From positions 44,175,816-44,239,815 of the forward strand of contig CM037864.1 of the NCBI GenBank assembly GCA_021292105.1: 64,000 bases of DNA, given 5' to 3'. This stretch comes from Anadara kagoshimensis. Its lineage: Eukaryota > Mollusca > Bivalvia > Arcoida > Arcidae. Position 1 is the first letter of the stretch, and each line of letters begins with the position of its first letter. Shown one piece after another: positions 39,661-53,800 of the stretch. A model generated the notes under the pieces. The model made no database searches, was not told the origin of the DNA, and was given only the letters and a program-made list of their open reading frames with translations. The translations under genes were made by a program, and so were the position numbers.

Positions 39661-40864
39661 ATTACACTTAATTTTGAATTGTGTACAATTTTTAAAATAA
39701 ACGAAATTGTTATGCAGCAAATCATGCGTTATTTTTGATATTTTGTATGAACAATCTGTTTCAGATACCTACTCCAGGGATTTTATGACATGTTTTAAAC
39801 TGGGCTTTAAGAATGTACAATGTATACGATAACATACGAACATAAACATGTATACGAAAACACACATACACTTATCACAAGAAAAACACAATAAAGAGCT
39901 CGACATAACAGAAAAACACACACTTGACATTGGCAACAACAAACAACAAAACAACAACCTCACTTTCATAATCTTATGTATATTGAGACTGGTCTCCCTA
40001 CTATGAACTGGTACTGAATATGATATGAACGAAATTAATAGGAACGAACAGCTTCAAAGTACTTTTAACAAATTATGAATTTAACCCCAGTTGCAGGTTT
40101 ACTCAGTGTAACTGTATTGTTAAGTAATTCTGATCTTTTTCTTTACACATTTCTAAATTCTTCTTTATTTTATTATGCCAGTAAATAATTGAAGTTTTTC
40201 TGATCTTTCCTTTTACATAAATTCCTTTGTATTTCATCATACTAGTACAATAACATTATTATTCTTCTTAAAGAAATCTCTCCTTTTTCCATACATTGAG
40301 AAATGATTACGATAGAGCTTTTGAAATTTTTCTTATTAGATTCCAGAACTTTTTCACTGTAAATCGTTTTTAAATGATCAAACTCCAAGTAAGAAACAAT
40401 TTATTAAGAATCAATACATAAAGATCGACGTCATTATCTAGGGAGGGGGTACTCATTTACGCTTGGCATTGATTGAGTAGTGGGATATTTTATTGAACAC
40501 TGTATTGTATACATTTAGTATTTTTGAGAGAAACAGACGAGTTTTTTGCGTGATTCATTGACCTATATAAAGTGAGAATTCTCTTTCAGAAAGTAGGGGG
40601 TTCTTTTGTAGGTGAGGTCTGTAGGTACATGGTGTGAAAAAAGAACTTAAGTCTGACTTTGTAAATATCCTTCTACGCAGTATTACACGGTCAAACGATA
40701 CATGGTATTCTACCTTTTGTTAGGTTATATTGTCAATAGTTTCAAAACTCATTATAAAACATGTGTACGAATGTTCTAGAATCAAGCACAGACCGTGACT
40801 TACAAACACTACATAGAAATATTCACCTCAAATGATAAAACCAAACATAACAACTAATGTCCGA

Positions 40865-41000
40865 ATCGTAATCCCAAGGCAAAGTAAAAACGTTGGACCT
40901 GTTAATTAAATCACAATACCATATCAAATTGAAAAACGTTGAAACCAGTAAGTTAAACACGCGAATTTCTACCAGGGAAGTGAGACCGGGTGTTTCGAAA
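40865..41000 (+). repeat. Dispersed element D, copy 2
   Basis: 'gttaaacacgcgaatttcta' and 'gggaagtgagaccgg' match the copy at 57890-58045 in order and orientation. Confidence 0.65.
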
Positions 41001-42759
41001 AGATAAGCAATAAACGGAATATTTGTTGGCGCATAACGTAATTAGGGTCTGTTTTTTCTCGTCTAAAATTTTAGATTTTTTTTACCGGACATGAAATAGT
41101 CCCTATTATTTGAAGCAAGAGAACATTTAGTTAGGTGCCGACGGGTACGGCAACAGATGAATTGTTACGTCGTGTAACGTGATTTCTATAATCGCACATA
41201 TAAGTCTTTTGTCCTGAAATAGCACATTAAAACTGGTCACATTACTTGACCTACAGGTCCTGTAGGTGATCTTTTATTTTGCAAAACCACTTCCATTTGG
41301 ACTTCCATTTGGTTTTGGAAGTGGTGGTATTGATGTTCTTTGATAAAACCATAATGTCGTATATTGCAGTGAAAGCATTGCATACTCTCACTGAGAAATG
41401 TCGATTTCGCGACGTACTAAAGCCGTTTTCTACACTTTCAATCAATTATTCGAAAAGACAGACGAGGCATTTAAACAAGAATCCGTGATACCACAGACAA
41501 TAAAATAAGTGAAAAAAACTGAGCCGAAGTTTATTAATCTAGGGTGTATGGATGTATATATTCTTGTGATGAGCTAAAACACTCTAGTAATCGGTGATAC
41601 TGGTACTATCTGTTGCTTATGCGACAGCGGCAAATTGGTGAGCTGAATTTAAACATAGCTTCATCCAACTGAATGACTCGTGGTCAGCTCGGGCACCTGA
41701 AGCCACCACAAAAGAATTTATCACTTACGTTCATATGCGATGATCGCCGAATTAAGATCAAAAGTATCCACAAGAGAGGTTCCAAGAAACCTCAATAAGC
41801 AGAGCTGCTCCCAAAACCGTCGGTCAGGTAGGGGCTTTTGAAATGTTTGACATTGTAATAAGAACCAAGATCTTAAATGCACGTTTAGTTGCTATTGGGA
41901 TACCCCAGAAACCAAAAGAGCTATTGAAGCATCCCGATTTACCTCACCAAAGAAACGAACCATGAGCTGTTAAAGTCATGTGCACCGTGTTTTTGGATTC
42001 TAAAGGCATTGTATTGATTATTATAAACAGTTTCTGAAATACACTCATTGTGCATATCTAATGAAGGAGTGGAGAGTTGAACATTGTAAAAGAAAAAACG
42101 AGGAGAAAGTTTATACAAAATAAATTGATCCTTCACAATCTGTCTGCTAATTCTGAACGTAAATAAACTAAATCACTCATAATACCATTCAGAAATTTGA
42201 GAAATAAGATTTTTCTGATGATGATGGATTCGGGTTGCCAAATAATTTGAGGACCAAATAGAAGACATCTATTTCAAAGTAAACAATGTGCATTGAGGTA
42301 AATGGGAACTACATATATTGGAAAATGATATTGCACTGTATTGCCTACTGCTGTAAAATATTTATTTTTCTATGAACTGTTAACCACTCCCAGTATATCA
42401 AGAATAATGTAATTTGTATTTTGTCGGTACAACAAGAGATGCATTTGCATAAGAGTAAACCAATTTCCGAAACGGCTAAAGGTTAACAAAATCTTTGTAA
42501 AACCGAAACAGTAAAACGGTACTAATAATTATACGCTTCTCCTGCTTATAATGTATTTGTTTTCTGGCTGCTTGCATATAAATTGTTGACTCAATGATAT
42601 TGCAAGCCTAGGCTTTAAGCTTATCAGAGCCCTTAAAAGTTTTATGGCCGTCATCACAGTATTGTTTATAAAGTTTGATGTCTCCGCCTGGATATATTTG
42701 AAGTCCCATAGTTCCATGTTCCTTTCACACAATTTTGATTACTCACGTGGCGGGTGTAG

Positions 42760-42905
42760 CTAGCTAAACAGGAGGTACTAACCCTTCTGGAGCAACCGGC
42801 CTTACTTCCCTAGTGGAAGTTCACTTGTCTAACCTGACTTGTGAGTTCTATAATTTTTACTGCTTCTGGATTGTGATTCGGACATGGATTAGTATGTTTT
42901 TGAAT
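42760..42905 (-). repeat. Dispersed element D, copy 3
   Basis: Reverse complement carries CCGG, 'aggaggtactaacc' complement and 'tgtttagctagc'. The last also follows the 57890 copy, so the element extends about 30 bp past the GACCGG core. Confidence 0.65.
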
Positions 42906-43868
42906 TCAACTGATTTGTCAAAACAGTCACGTTAAAGAAGTTATAAAACCGTGTTATGAATTGAAAGAAATATAAAAAAATATTCACGAATTCATAAAAA
43001 TGATAACTCAGTAAGTTACGAAACGAATCGAGTTGCTAGACTGCTGTTACACAACTGACAACATTGTTTTATAAAGGGGTGTGTAACAAAAGTCGGGCAA
43101 AATATTAAGGCATAATTTAATTCCTATCTTTGTTTATTTATGATTTCTGGATTGTTTACTGACGTTCACGTTACACGTGTAGTTATAACACAATTAAAGA
43201 GTAATAAAATGTTAATTTGCAGTACATAATTACTGCGAAATAAATACCAAAGTCGATATGAGCGTTATCCCAAAGCAACATCATAACAATTTAACTGCAT
43301 CACCTTTTGACGACCTTACCAGGCCATTCGATTCAAGAACCGGTTTCAATATATTATTCAAAAATTTGCATTTTATGTACACTGATTTGTCTCGTGGCTG
43401 GATATAAAGAACTAATGACATCATAATGATCCGATTCTGATGAATTCAATAACACGCCGGACTATCAAAGTCGTAAATAAGTGATAAATACACCTGTATT
43501 AACTATCCAACTACCTGTAAAACCAATTAAATGACTGTATTAGGCTACAACAGAATTTAACAAGCAATCTGTAAATCCGATCAATACCGTTACGGTCATT
43601 TCATAAGACAAGACCCTGTTCCTTGCTGCCAGAAACAACTCAAAAGTATGTAAGAGATGCAGCAGAATTCTAACGTCAACTGTATTGTATCAGAAAACCT
43701 TAAACATCATTGATCAACACGGTGTAACTTCGTGCGATCTACCAATAAGAAATACATTTACCTGTCGGAGAAATCATTTAGAACTGTTGCACAACGATTT
43801 GTGATTTGATCTAACGCAGACAAAGATGATTTTCTTCTGATTTAATTTTAGATGTGTAGCTTCCGGGT

Positions 43869-43923
43869 ATGAACTGGATTACAAGTCAGATAGGTTTATT
43901 AATTTTCATTGTTAAAAATATAG
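43869..43923 (+). CDS. STMC6-like gene, candidate signal-peptide exon
   Basis: ATG with G at -3, 18 codons of hydrophobic leader, donor G/GTAAGT in phase 1, which fits the exon at 54667. The cleavage site would fall near the start of exon 2. Confidence 0.5.
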
Positions 43924-46900
43924 GTAAGTAAACTTAATAATTTTATGTTTGTTTTATTCATTTTACCAAAGTTTTGTATATGTCACAATGTTCCTAAAAT
44001 GTTTATTGGATTTTCTTTAGTTTGACCATATTCCATTTGTTGTCGGATCCTACAGACCACGATATTAAACCAGTTTTGTTTTATTTTATTATATTTGCTA
44101 TTAATACAATTTAATTTGCAACATCATGTGTATAAATTATATGTGAATAATAAAACAATTCAATTTGTTTTAACCCTTACTTTAAATTATGAACTTGATA
44201 ATTGGCAAGACTTTTTACAGTGTTTTATAATTTGAACTGGACATTTTGACCCGGAATATCAATTTTAAAGAACGTATATTTTATTTCAAAGTTACTGAGA
44301 TTGATGTCATCCACATAATCCGCAAATTTAGGATTATTAAAAGATAGAACTGTATGTGAAGTTAAATGATTTGGCAACAGTCTTCCCTCCAGATTAAACA
44401 AAGTTCTGTATAAATTTTCTTCATACGAATAACGAAACAAATTAGCAGGCAATGGTTCCGATTGGTATACCGATTGTTTAATGGAAAATAATATTGCCAT
44501 ACACAAAAAATATGTTGTCTATCAAAATCTATAACATATTTTGATGGTATCTTCAGAATATTCTTGTTAGAAGTCCGTACCCTGTTCAGATATTTGTATT
44601 TTGGATTACTATTTTTGTAAAAAGAATGACTAATGAATAATTTGTTTTCGACTTTTTTTATTTTTTAATGAAGGATAGTGGTGTAAAATTTTGAAAAATC
44701 AAATATTTTTTAAAATATATTTTTACACGGGATAAGAATTAGAAACAAGATGTTACAGTAATTCTTTAGAATATCTAATAATCCACAATTGGTTAGAAAC
44801 AAATGAGAAAGCAATGTTACAGTTGGCACCCATTGATATACCCACTTTTTGTTTTAAACTATATTGTCAAATACAACAAATATAATGTCTATAAAAACAT
44901 TTTTTGTGATGGAAACTTCAATATGTTTTAGTTTGAAGCCTCGTATGGTACTTGACAAAATTACCAGAAACACTGTGTAGCACTAAATACTTAAATGTTG
45001 GTTTACTGCTATTGTAAAAGAATGACAAATGAAGTTTTTTTCCGACGTTCTTTATACTTAAAATGAGGAAAAGTGGTGTTAAATCTTAAAAAATCTCATT
45101 CTTTCACACAAGTCGCCTATAGAAATTTTATCGAGTCGGGAACATCAAGTCTTGCTAATGAATAAACAAAAGACAACAACCCAACATCCCTCTATTGTGC
45201 TTACACATTAGGTGAGACTTCACTAAAAGTTAAAATGTCGAAAAATCAAAGATTTTTACAGATATTTTTACACGGGGTAAAGAATTAGAAACGAGATGTT
45301 CCAGTATATTTCTTTTTTTAGAATTTTTAAGAATCTACAATTGGATAGTAACAAATGAGAAAGCAATGGTACAGTTGGCATCCATTGATATACCCACTAT
45401 TTTTTTAAGCTATATTGTCAAATACAACAAATGTATTGTTTATCAAAAACTCTTAACATTTTTTTATGGTAATATATATATGGCAATATATATTTTTGTT
45501 TGAGGCCTCGTATGGTGCTTGTCAAAATAACCAGATTCACGGTTAAGCACTAAATATTTATATGTTAACTTATTTTTTTATAAAAGAATGACAAGTGAAG
45601 TTTTTCCAGACGTTTTATTTAAAATGAGGGATAGTGGTGTTAAATGTTGAAAAATCGTATCCTTTCACACAAGTCGCCTATAGAAATTTTATCGAGTCGG
45701 AAACATCAAGTCTTGCTTATATATAAATAAAAGACAACAACCTAATGTCCCTCTATTGTTCTTACACATTAGGCAAGACTTCTATTTGTACCCTTCACTA
45801 AAAGTTAAAATATCGAAAAATCAAAGAATTGTTTCATATATATTTACACGGAATTAAAAATTTAAAAAGGATGTTCTAGCAATTCTTTAGAATTTTTAAG
45901 AATCCACAACTAGTTAGAAACAAAGCAGAAAGCAACGGTACAGTTGGCACCCATTGATATACCCACTGGTTGTTTTAAACTATATTGTCAAATACAGCAA
46001 ATATATTAGCTATAAATACATTTTTGATGGTAACTTCAGTATATTTCTGTTTGAAGCTTCGTATGGTGCTTGTCAAAATAACCAGAATCACTGTCAAGCA
46101 CTAAATATTTATATTTCGGCTTATTGCTATTATAAAAGAATGACAAGTTGAGTTATTTTCAGACGTTCTTTATATTTAAAATGAAGGATAGTGGTGTAAA
46201 ATATCGAAAAAAAATCACATCCTTTTACATAAGTTGCTTATAGAAATTGTGTCGGGTCTGGGAAAATCAAATCTTGCTAATGAATAAACAAAAGACAACC
46301 CAACGGTCCTCTATTGTTGTTAAACATTGGATAAGACTTATTTGTACCCTGTTACAGACAACAACAACTCGAATGTAACAAGAAGTAAAACCAACAAAAT
46401 TTTGTATTATTTTAGAACATTTAATTTAAAAGCAAAAAATAAACAATAAGTTCTAATTACGTTATATACAATTAATAAATTAACCTGATTTTGCAGTATA
46501 TTTATATATGCAAGTCCATCAAATGTTGAATTATAAAATTATATTTTTTTATAGTAAACCCTTTTCTGAAAATGTCTGAATCAGTCACTTAATAAAGTCC
46601 AAAGTTAATTTTCTGGGTATTCCAAAGTAGTAGAATCCAATTATGAATAAATATTAACACACTAAACGCACTAATTTTAGAAATCCTAGATAAAGTTGAA
46701 TTGGAAACATAAATAACTTTCTAACAAGAACACTCTAATATATCTAAAAATAAGACTTGACATTACTACTGTAGGAACCACTCTGTTTGTGACAGTGGAA
46801 TACTCTTCATATCCATAGAAAATCAAATAAATTTGAATAAAGATTGTTATTTTTCACTTACTTGTACCTAGTCGTAATAGGAAATCTGTATGCGCGTCCG

Positions 46901-47335
46901 CGATTCTGCACAGGGTAAAACGTTGACGCTATGGGGATTTAACATGTTGAAAAACATGGCAAATGGCGGACTCTGTTGCATATGACGTAAAACGTCACCA
47001 AGGACACCACTTCCGGTGTAAACTTCACAATTTTCGCCATGTAAAATTCCCATTACGCCAACATTTTCCTTTCTACGGGTATACTTTATGACAATCGCGG
47101 ATGCGCATACAGATTTCTTGTTACGACTAGGTACAAGTAAGTGAAAAATATAAATCTTTATTCAATTTTATTTGATTTTCTGTGGATATAAAGAGTATTT
47201 CACTGAAGACATATGCAATTATTTTAACATTCTATTCTTTTTAATATGTGTTATTGTATGTCATAAACAATACTATGTAGCTTTTAAATGTGAAATTTTA
47301 GTGAAATTATGTGGAAGATGAAATAAAAAATACCA

Positions 47336-47399
<64 letters not shown>

Positions 47400-47598
47400 T
47401 ATTTTTTATTTCATCTTCCACATAATTTCACTAAAATTTCACATTTAAAAGCTACATAGTATTGTTTATGACATACAATAACACATATTAAAAAGAATAG
47501 AATGTTAAAATAATTGCATATGTCTTCAGTGAAATACTCTTTATATCCACAGAAAATCAAATAAAATTGAATAAAGATTTATATTTTTCACTTACTTG

Positions 47599-47655
<57 letters not shown>

Positions 47656-47852
47656 TATTTTTTATTTCATCTTCCACATAATTTCACTAAAATTTCACAT
47701 TTAAAAGCTACATAGTATTGTTTATGACATACAATAACACATATTAAAAAGAATAGAATGTTAAAATAATTGCATATGTCTTCAGTGAAATACTCTTTAT
47801 ATCCACAGAAAATCAAATAAAATTGAATAAAGATTTATATTTTTCACTTACT

Positions 47853-47891
<39 letters not shown>

Positions 47892-50800
47892 GGCCGTCTA
47901 GTATTGACAAAATAAAAATAGTTTTGTTATAATTGTAATATTCTCAATATTTCAATTTTATAGTGTGTGTACGACTATTTTTTAAGTTGTTTTATTTATT
48001 TACCATACGCCTGTTTTAGTGTTGACACTGAATGACCACGTAGGAACGATTATTACCATTGACTATCAATCATCTGTAGGATGGAATTTATAAACTCTCG
48101 TTAACAATTGCAAAATGAGGTTTGGTGTTTTAATTAGTTAAACCCTGTTAGTTACGCCAAGTAATGTTATAACCACCTTGTAGTATAATAATTTTCTTCG
48201 TGCAAGGTAATAACACCTTGTTATGTAATATAAAACGTCGTGTAATGTAATAAAACAAAGTTGTGTATTAGGTAATAAAATTATCGTGTCAAAACTGAAA
48301 TTTGGAAAATGAAAAACCAACGATTTTGTTCCAACCACAAAATGTTATATTACACAAAAAATATTACATAACAAGGTGGGTTTTACATCACTTTGTATTT
48401 ATTACATGACCAACAAACTCAGTTTTCAATGAAATATTGTTTTCTAATTTAGAATCAGAAGGAATTGTGGGTCTTTTTATTCAAGTGTCCATCGGATTAC
48501 AGTAGCTGTTAATAGAATAGCAGCTAGCAATAGATAGCTATTTTATAACCCACAATGCCAGAAACTATCGTGAGTTGCAGTCACTCAGGCATCTATATAT
48601 CATGGGGCGTGCAGGTTTGTACATACCTACGTGTACAGCGACTCTGGTTTTTCATTGCTGACAGGCGATATTAATATCAATCGTCTGTGTTTATTTGGAG
48701 GACACTTATCACTTATTGATTCTAATGATATTATTTCATTTCTTAATTGCATTGCAATTTCCAATTTCTCTGTTCCTGGCTGACAAGCAAATTACAAGAA
48801 AAATGTAACGTGTTTATCTTATTAAAAAATTTGATGTAACGTGTTCTCGGTTAAATTTGCATTGTGATATTTGTGTCTTTTTGTTCTGATGCTTTATTTG
48901 TCCCTCGAGTCGTGTAATATTAATGTTAAATTTACATGTATTTTTGAAATTATGACTGAGTTGTATTCGTCAATAACGTAACATAAGCTGATAATATTTT
49001 ATTATTTCTGGGGTTTTAGCAATGTTGGATTAGAAACACTCAGTAAGCTTAATCCGTTAAATAACCACAATTGCTAAAATCCAATAACGCCTGGAATTTA
49101 CAACCTTTTCTCACACCTGTGACATGGAAATCCCGCGTTTTTACCCTTGTGGGATTTCGTTGTCTCACCCTAGGGTTGAGACAGGCTACACGCCGAATTT
49201 CCCGCGTAGTTATACCTGCTCTGGATTTATCGTTGAAAGGACTTAATAAGCTGAGAAAAGTTCCGAAGTACACCAACAATTCTCAACGTCACAATCACTT
49301 ACACACGCTTAATTGATGACTTCACAATCATTTTACGTGAGAACATCAACAAAAATTGATTACGTCATTTTCAGCAGGCACGGATGGTGACATGAAAACT
49401 TAACATTTTATGTAATTTTATGTTTATTAATCATGTTTTATGTTGCAAATGTGTGAGAAAAAGAATCCTACACCACTAACAGGGTAAGACAGAGATATCT
49501 CAAACTCGGATAAATATTTTCAATGTCCAGAACTCGCTAAAGCTCGTTCTGGACAGGAAAATATTCATCCTCGTTTGAGATATCTCTGTCTTACCCTGTT
49601 ACCGGTGTAAGATTCTATTATTCTCCACCACGGACAGAGTTTTACGTGCTATTTATGACAATTTTTCGATGTGAGATTTCTCTATCTCACCTTAGGGTGT
49701 GGTCACTGACGTGATTTGATGAGAAAAACGGATGATGTTATAAAAACAAAACAGTTGATGCTAGTATTAGCTTACAAATCGTGTTTTTAAGTTGCAAATG
49801 AGTTCGAAAAAGAATCCTACACCAGTTACAGTGTCAGACAGAAATATCTCAAACTCTGATGGATATTTTCAATGACCATCGTTCTGGACAAGAAAATACT
49901 CATCCTCGTCTGGAATCTCTCTATGTTACGATTCTATTAATACCCGTACAGTGGTAATTGTTACGTAAGTAGCGACATCTCCATTGGATTGGAGTACTGC
50001 CTCCTAGATAATTATATTCAATGTCAATTTCAACAATCAGTTTTTCACCACAATTCTGATGGCTTGCGCTTTTTACATTTGCTGAAGGGATGATTATTAT
50101 GTAACCCAATCAATATGGAAAACATTTCAGCTGTGTCAACAGGCATCTAATTTGAAACTTCCTTGGTAAATCAACTTGCGCAATAAAACATAAGTGGTAA
50201 TCAAAATTATTTTTCCGGTGCATTACTCATCATCTAAATGTGATAATATAACAATAGACAAAAATCAATATGCACCAGGGTGCACAGTTCAATTTTATTG
50301 TTGCAATTTCATATTCCACATGATGTATTATAGACATACCAAAATTAGTCCGATATCTGCAAATTCTAAAGCCCATAATTTTAGTAAAAATTCAGTGAAC
50401 CGGAACGATACTTAAAGTTGGTCTGTCACTATTTATAATAGACTCACAAAGCAAATATTAGTTCAATTTCTGCAGGCGTTTGGAAAAAGTTTAGAAAACT
50501 AACCCCGGCCGCACGCCCGCCCCCTGCATCACCAAATTAACGGTCGAGTTCGACCAAAACACAATAGAAATTCACTTTTGATTTTTTTATTATGTTAGAA
50601 CTATCGTGCGAAAAATTGTAGTTTTTCATTGTACAATACAGAAGCTTACAACATCACATTCTGACCTTCAATTGCGATGCAATATGAATTTTTTACGCTG
50701 AAATTAAATCAAGGTCTCCTGTGGAGCAGAAAATGTGAAATCGATGGTAAATTCACAGTTAATTAAAACAATTTTTCTCGTGATTATTTGATATTTCAAG

Positions 50801-53800
50801 AGAAAATTATTTATATTATCGTAATACCCAAAGAATTGATTCCTCTAGAGTTTTATTTGTTTGTTATCGGCTATATAATTCATTATGATGCTTGCTGAAA
50901 CTCTTTTGAAGAAGTCAATTACCATAAAGCACAAAATAATATAAAACAATAACGCGATCAAAAGTCCAATTTTCTTAGAATTATATAATGTTTGCTGAAA
51001 TAATTTTAAAAAGTAAAGATTTATTGAAAACATAACATTGTTTTTCTTCAATTAAAAACATGACGATAAAAAGTCTAATTTTGAGTCCAAACATTCATTT
51101 ATCAAATAGTCACGATTGTTTGTTAAAGTAAAAATGTTTGTTCAAGAAAAGAACTGAACAAAATTCCCATTTTAGAATTTTATGATCTCTTTGAAAAAAA
51201 GTTGTTTTTACTTCAAATAACAGAATTTTTGTTCGCGGACTATAACAAGTGTTAGTTATTGTATTATGTTCAATCATTTACCTCTACATTGCTTTACCAT
51301 TATTGCGACGCGTCGTTTCTAAGTTTTGCATCATAAAATCGGTCATTACCTTTGCCGCTTTTGCCATACATTTTCTTGTTTTAGGTTACATTAGGTACTG
51401 TTCAGAGTTAAGTAATGGTGTTTAACGTCCCGGTCAAGAATTTTTCACTTATATTGAGACGTCGTCAGCTATAGGCGAAAGTGAAGAAATTTTGTGCGTT
51501 TCAGCAGAATTCTTTATCGTGCCAAGCCTACCATGATACGGGACCTCGTTTGTTTTAAGTTCCAATCCGAAAGAACCGTGACTTTCATTTCGTAATGCCG
51601 AGTGCTTTGCGAAAGAACAGTCAGTATCCACTTTCAAGTCTTGGGTCAGACCCAGTCGGGGAGGTACTTTTCGGTATCTTGTATTTAATATACATTAAAC
51701 ATCCCAACATTATTCTTACAATTACATCAGTGTTTGGTAGTAAGGGTCTCCTAGAACGGAAGTTATGTCATTTTATGGACGTGGACAGAAACGCTGGTAG
51801 AAAGGATTGGGTCCTTATAGCGCTGAGCAGAGATTCTGATTATTTTGTCAAACACCATACGGACTCCAGTCAATGTTGGAGTTTTGATAGACAACATTTT
51901 CTTTTTGTTTGGAAATAATTTTTATATCCCCGCAAACGAAGTTGGGGAGTATACAGATTTGATCTTGTCTGTCCGTCCATCCGTCCGCAATTTGTGTTAC
52001 CAAATTCTTATGCTGTTTAAATATGTGCCCCTCCTATTTTGGCTGTATTATATACTTATTTTTAGATGTTAGTTGAACTTAGTCATTTTTCAACAATATT
52101 CCTCTCAAGGGGCAACACATTTTATGTATCATCTCTTTTTACAGAATTTTGGATCAACTTTCTTTTAAATGTGTTCTGATTTGCATTCTCCATAGAGTTT
52201 GATGACTATATACGTTTTTGTCTGCCTCTCCATATATATATTTGCACATCTTTCTTCAAAAAATATTCTGTTGAAAGGGTATCCATATCTTACAGTTTCC
52301 ACTTTCTAAAGCACAAACAACTCATGTATGTGTGGGGGCTTTGAAATGATGACTCTGTCGGTTGAAAGTGTTACATTCTGTAACTTTCCAAAAGTAGTAC
52401 TAGCGCCACATCGAAGATCACCAGTTTATCAATACACTAGAGCGGTTTAAATCCAAAGTTTGGGATTTTGTAACCAGCGGACCAAATGAAATAGCTCTGT
52501 CTCGTCTTGTATGCAAGGCTTTATGTTCATACTATATTTGTGCCCAAATTATTGTTAAAACGTGGCAATGCTGGTGAACCAGAGGACTATGACATAGGTA
52601 CCAGCTGTCTTACCAATCTTTAGTTAGAACTTGGAATAAGTAATGACCAAATTTCCTTCAACCATGCATGATTAAATTTAGAAATTCGCCGCTGAGTAAA
52701 GTGTACTTAGAAATAGGTAAAGCATTCATGAACATTCCACATCGCACTCTTTTATTTAATCGATAAACTAATAGGTTTAAAGTCCAGACTTAGGGATTTT
52801 ATAATTTTATAATAAGCGGACCAACTGGAAAAACACTTTGTCGTCTTGTATGGATGTTTCTGCTGTTTATTGTTTTGGGTTCTTCATTGCTTAAACTATT
52901 GTCAAAATCATATTTTTTCTAACTACTTTCTTTAACACACCTAATTAAAATGTATGAATAAGTTTTAATAAAGCTTTTATTTTGAAATTATTACATTTGA
53001 GATAATTAAATTACAATCGATTATTTTAGAAATAGTTTAAATGGTGCTCTAATGAAATTATTCCAGTACAGATCTACTATCTATAGACGATAACTGCGTA
53101 TCTATTTGTGGTGTTTAATATGTAAATAATAATGACGTATTGCGATATGCAATAACGCGCTGTGTCTATTTTGCTATTTTTACATGAAATTTAGACTCAT
53201 TTAAGATATTTTTAACTATACTGTTTCCTTATATTAGAATAATGTGTCTATTTCTGGTATTTTATATTTTAATATTTTATACTTAAGATATGGCATTTTT
53301 GAAAATCAATTCCACAAAATCAATACATTCAATAATATTAAGACTTAAGTTAGTTAATTCATCCCATGACAGACTGCATCAGGGCCATTGTAATCAACAA
53401 AGCCTGTTGTAGGCGGGTGGATAAAATATTTTGTATTATTGTACCAGGCAGCTACTGGATTTAATTACTACTGTTTACAACCTTTATAGCAAAATATGAA
53501 CAAATGATTATTTATAATGCTATATTTATAGGCAAACAACATTGACCTGTTCGCTTAACCTTCAATTTTAATATTCACTATGGACAAGTACATTTATAGG
53601 GAACTAGGGAACATGCGTACAAAATGGGAGAACTAAGAATAAACACATGCATTGTTTATGTAACAACTGCGAGTCCTAACACAACCAATATCTTGGATGG
53701 ATACCACAAAATAAATATTCCTATTAAAAGGTCAAGCAGACAGGTCAATGTTGTTTGACTATAATACAATTTCATTAGTTATCTTTTTTTTGTGCATTTT

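Larger units (their letters stand above)
39661..43868. other. Non-coding stretch before membrane-protein gene
   Basis: No supported exon. Holds dispersed element D at about 40865-41000 (+) and 42760-42905 (-), and a small hairpin at 41285-41330. The rest is featureless AT-rich sequence. Confidence 0.5.

Noticed and set aside
41700..41860. Short protein-like frame beginning MIAELRSKVSTREVP
   Set aside because: Only 34 codons with no consistent neighbour exon; not enough to call a gene or pseudogene.
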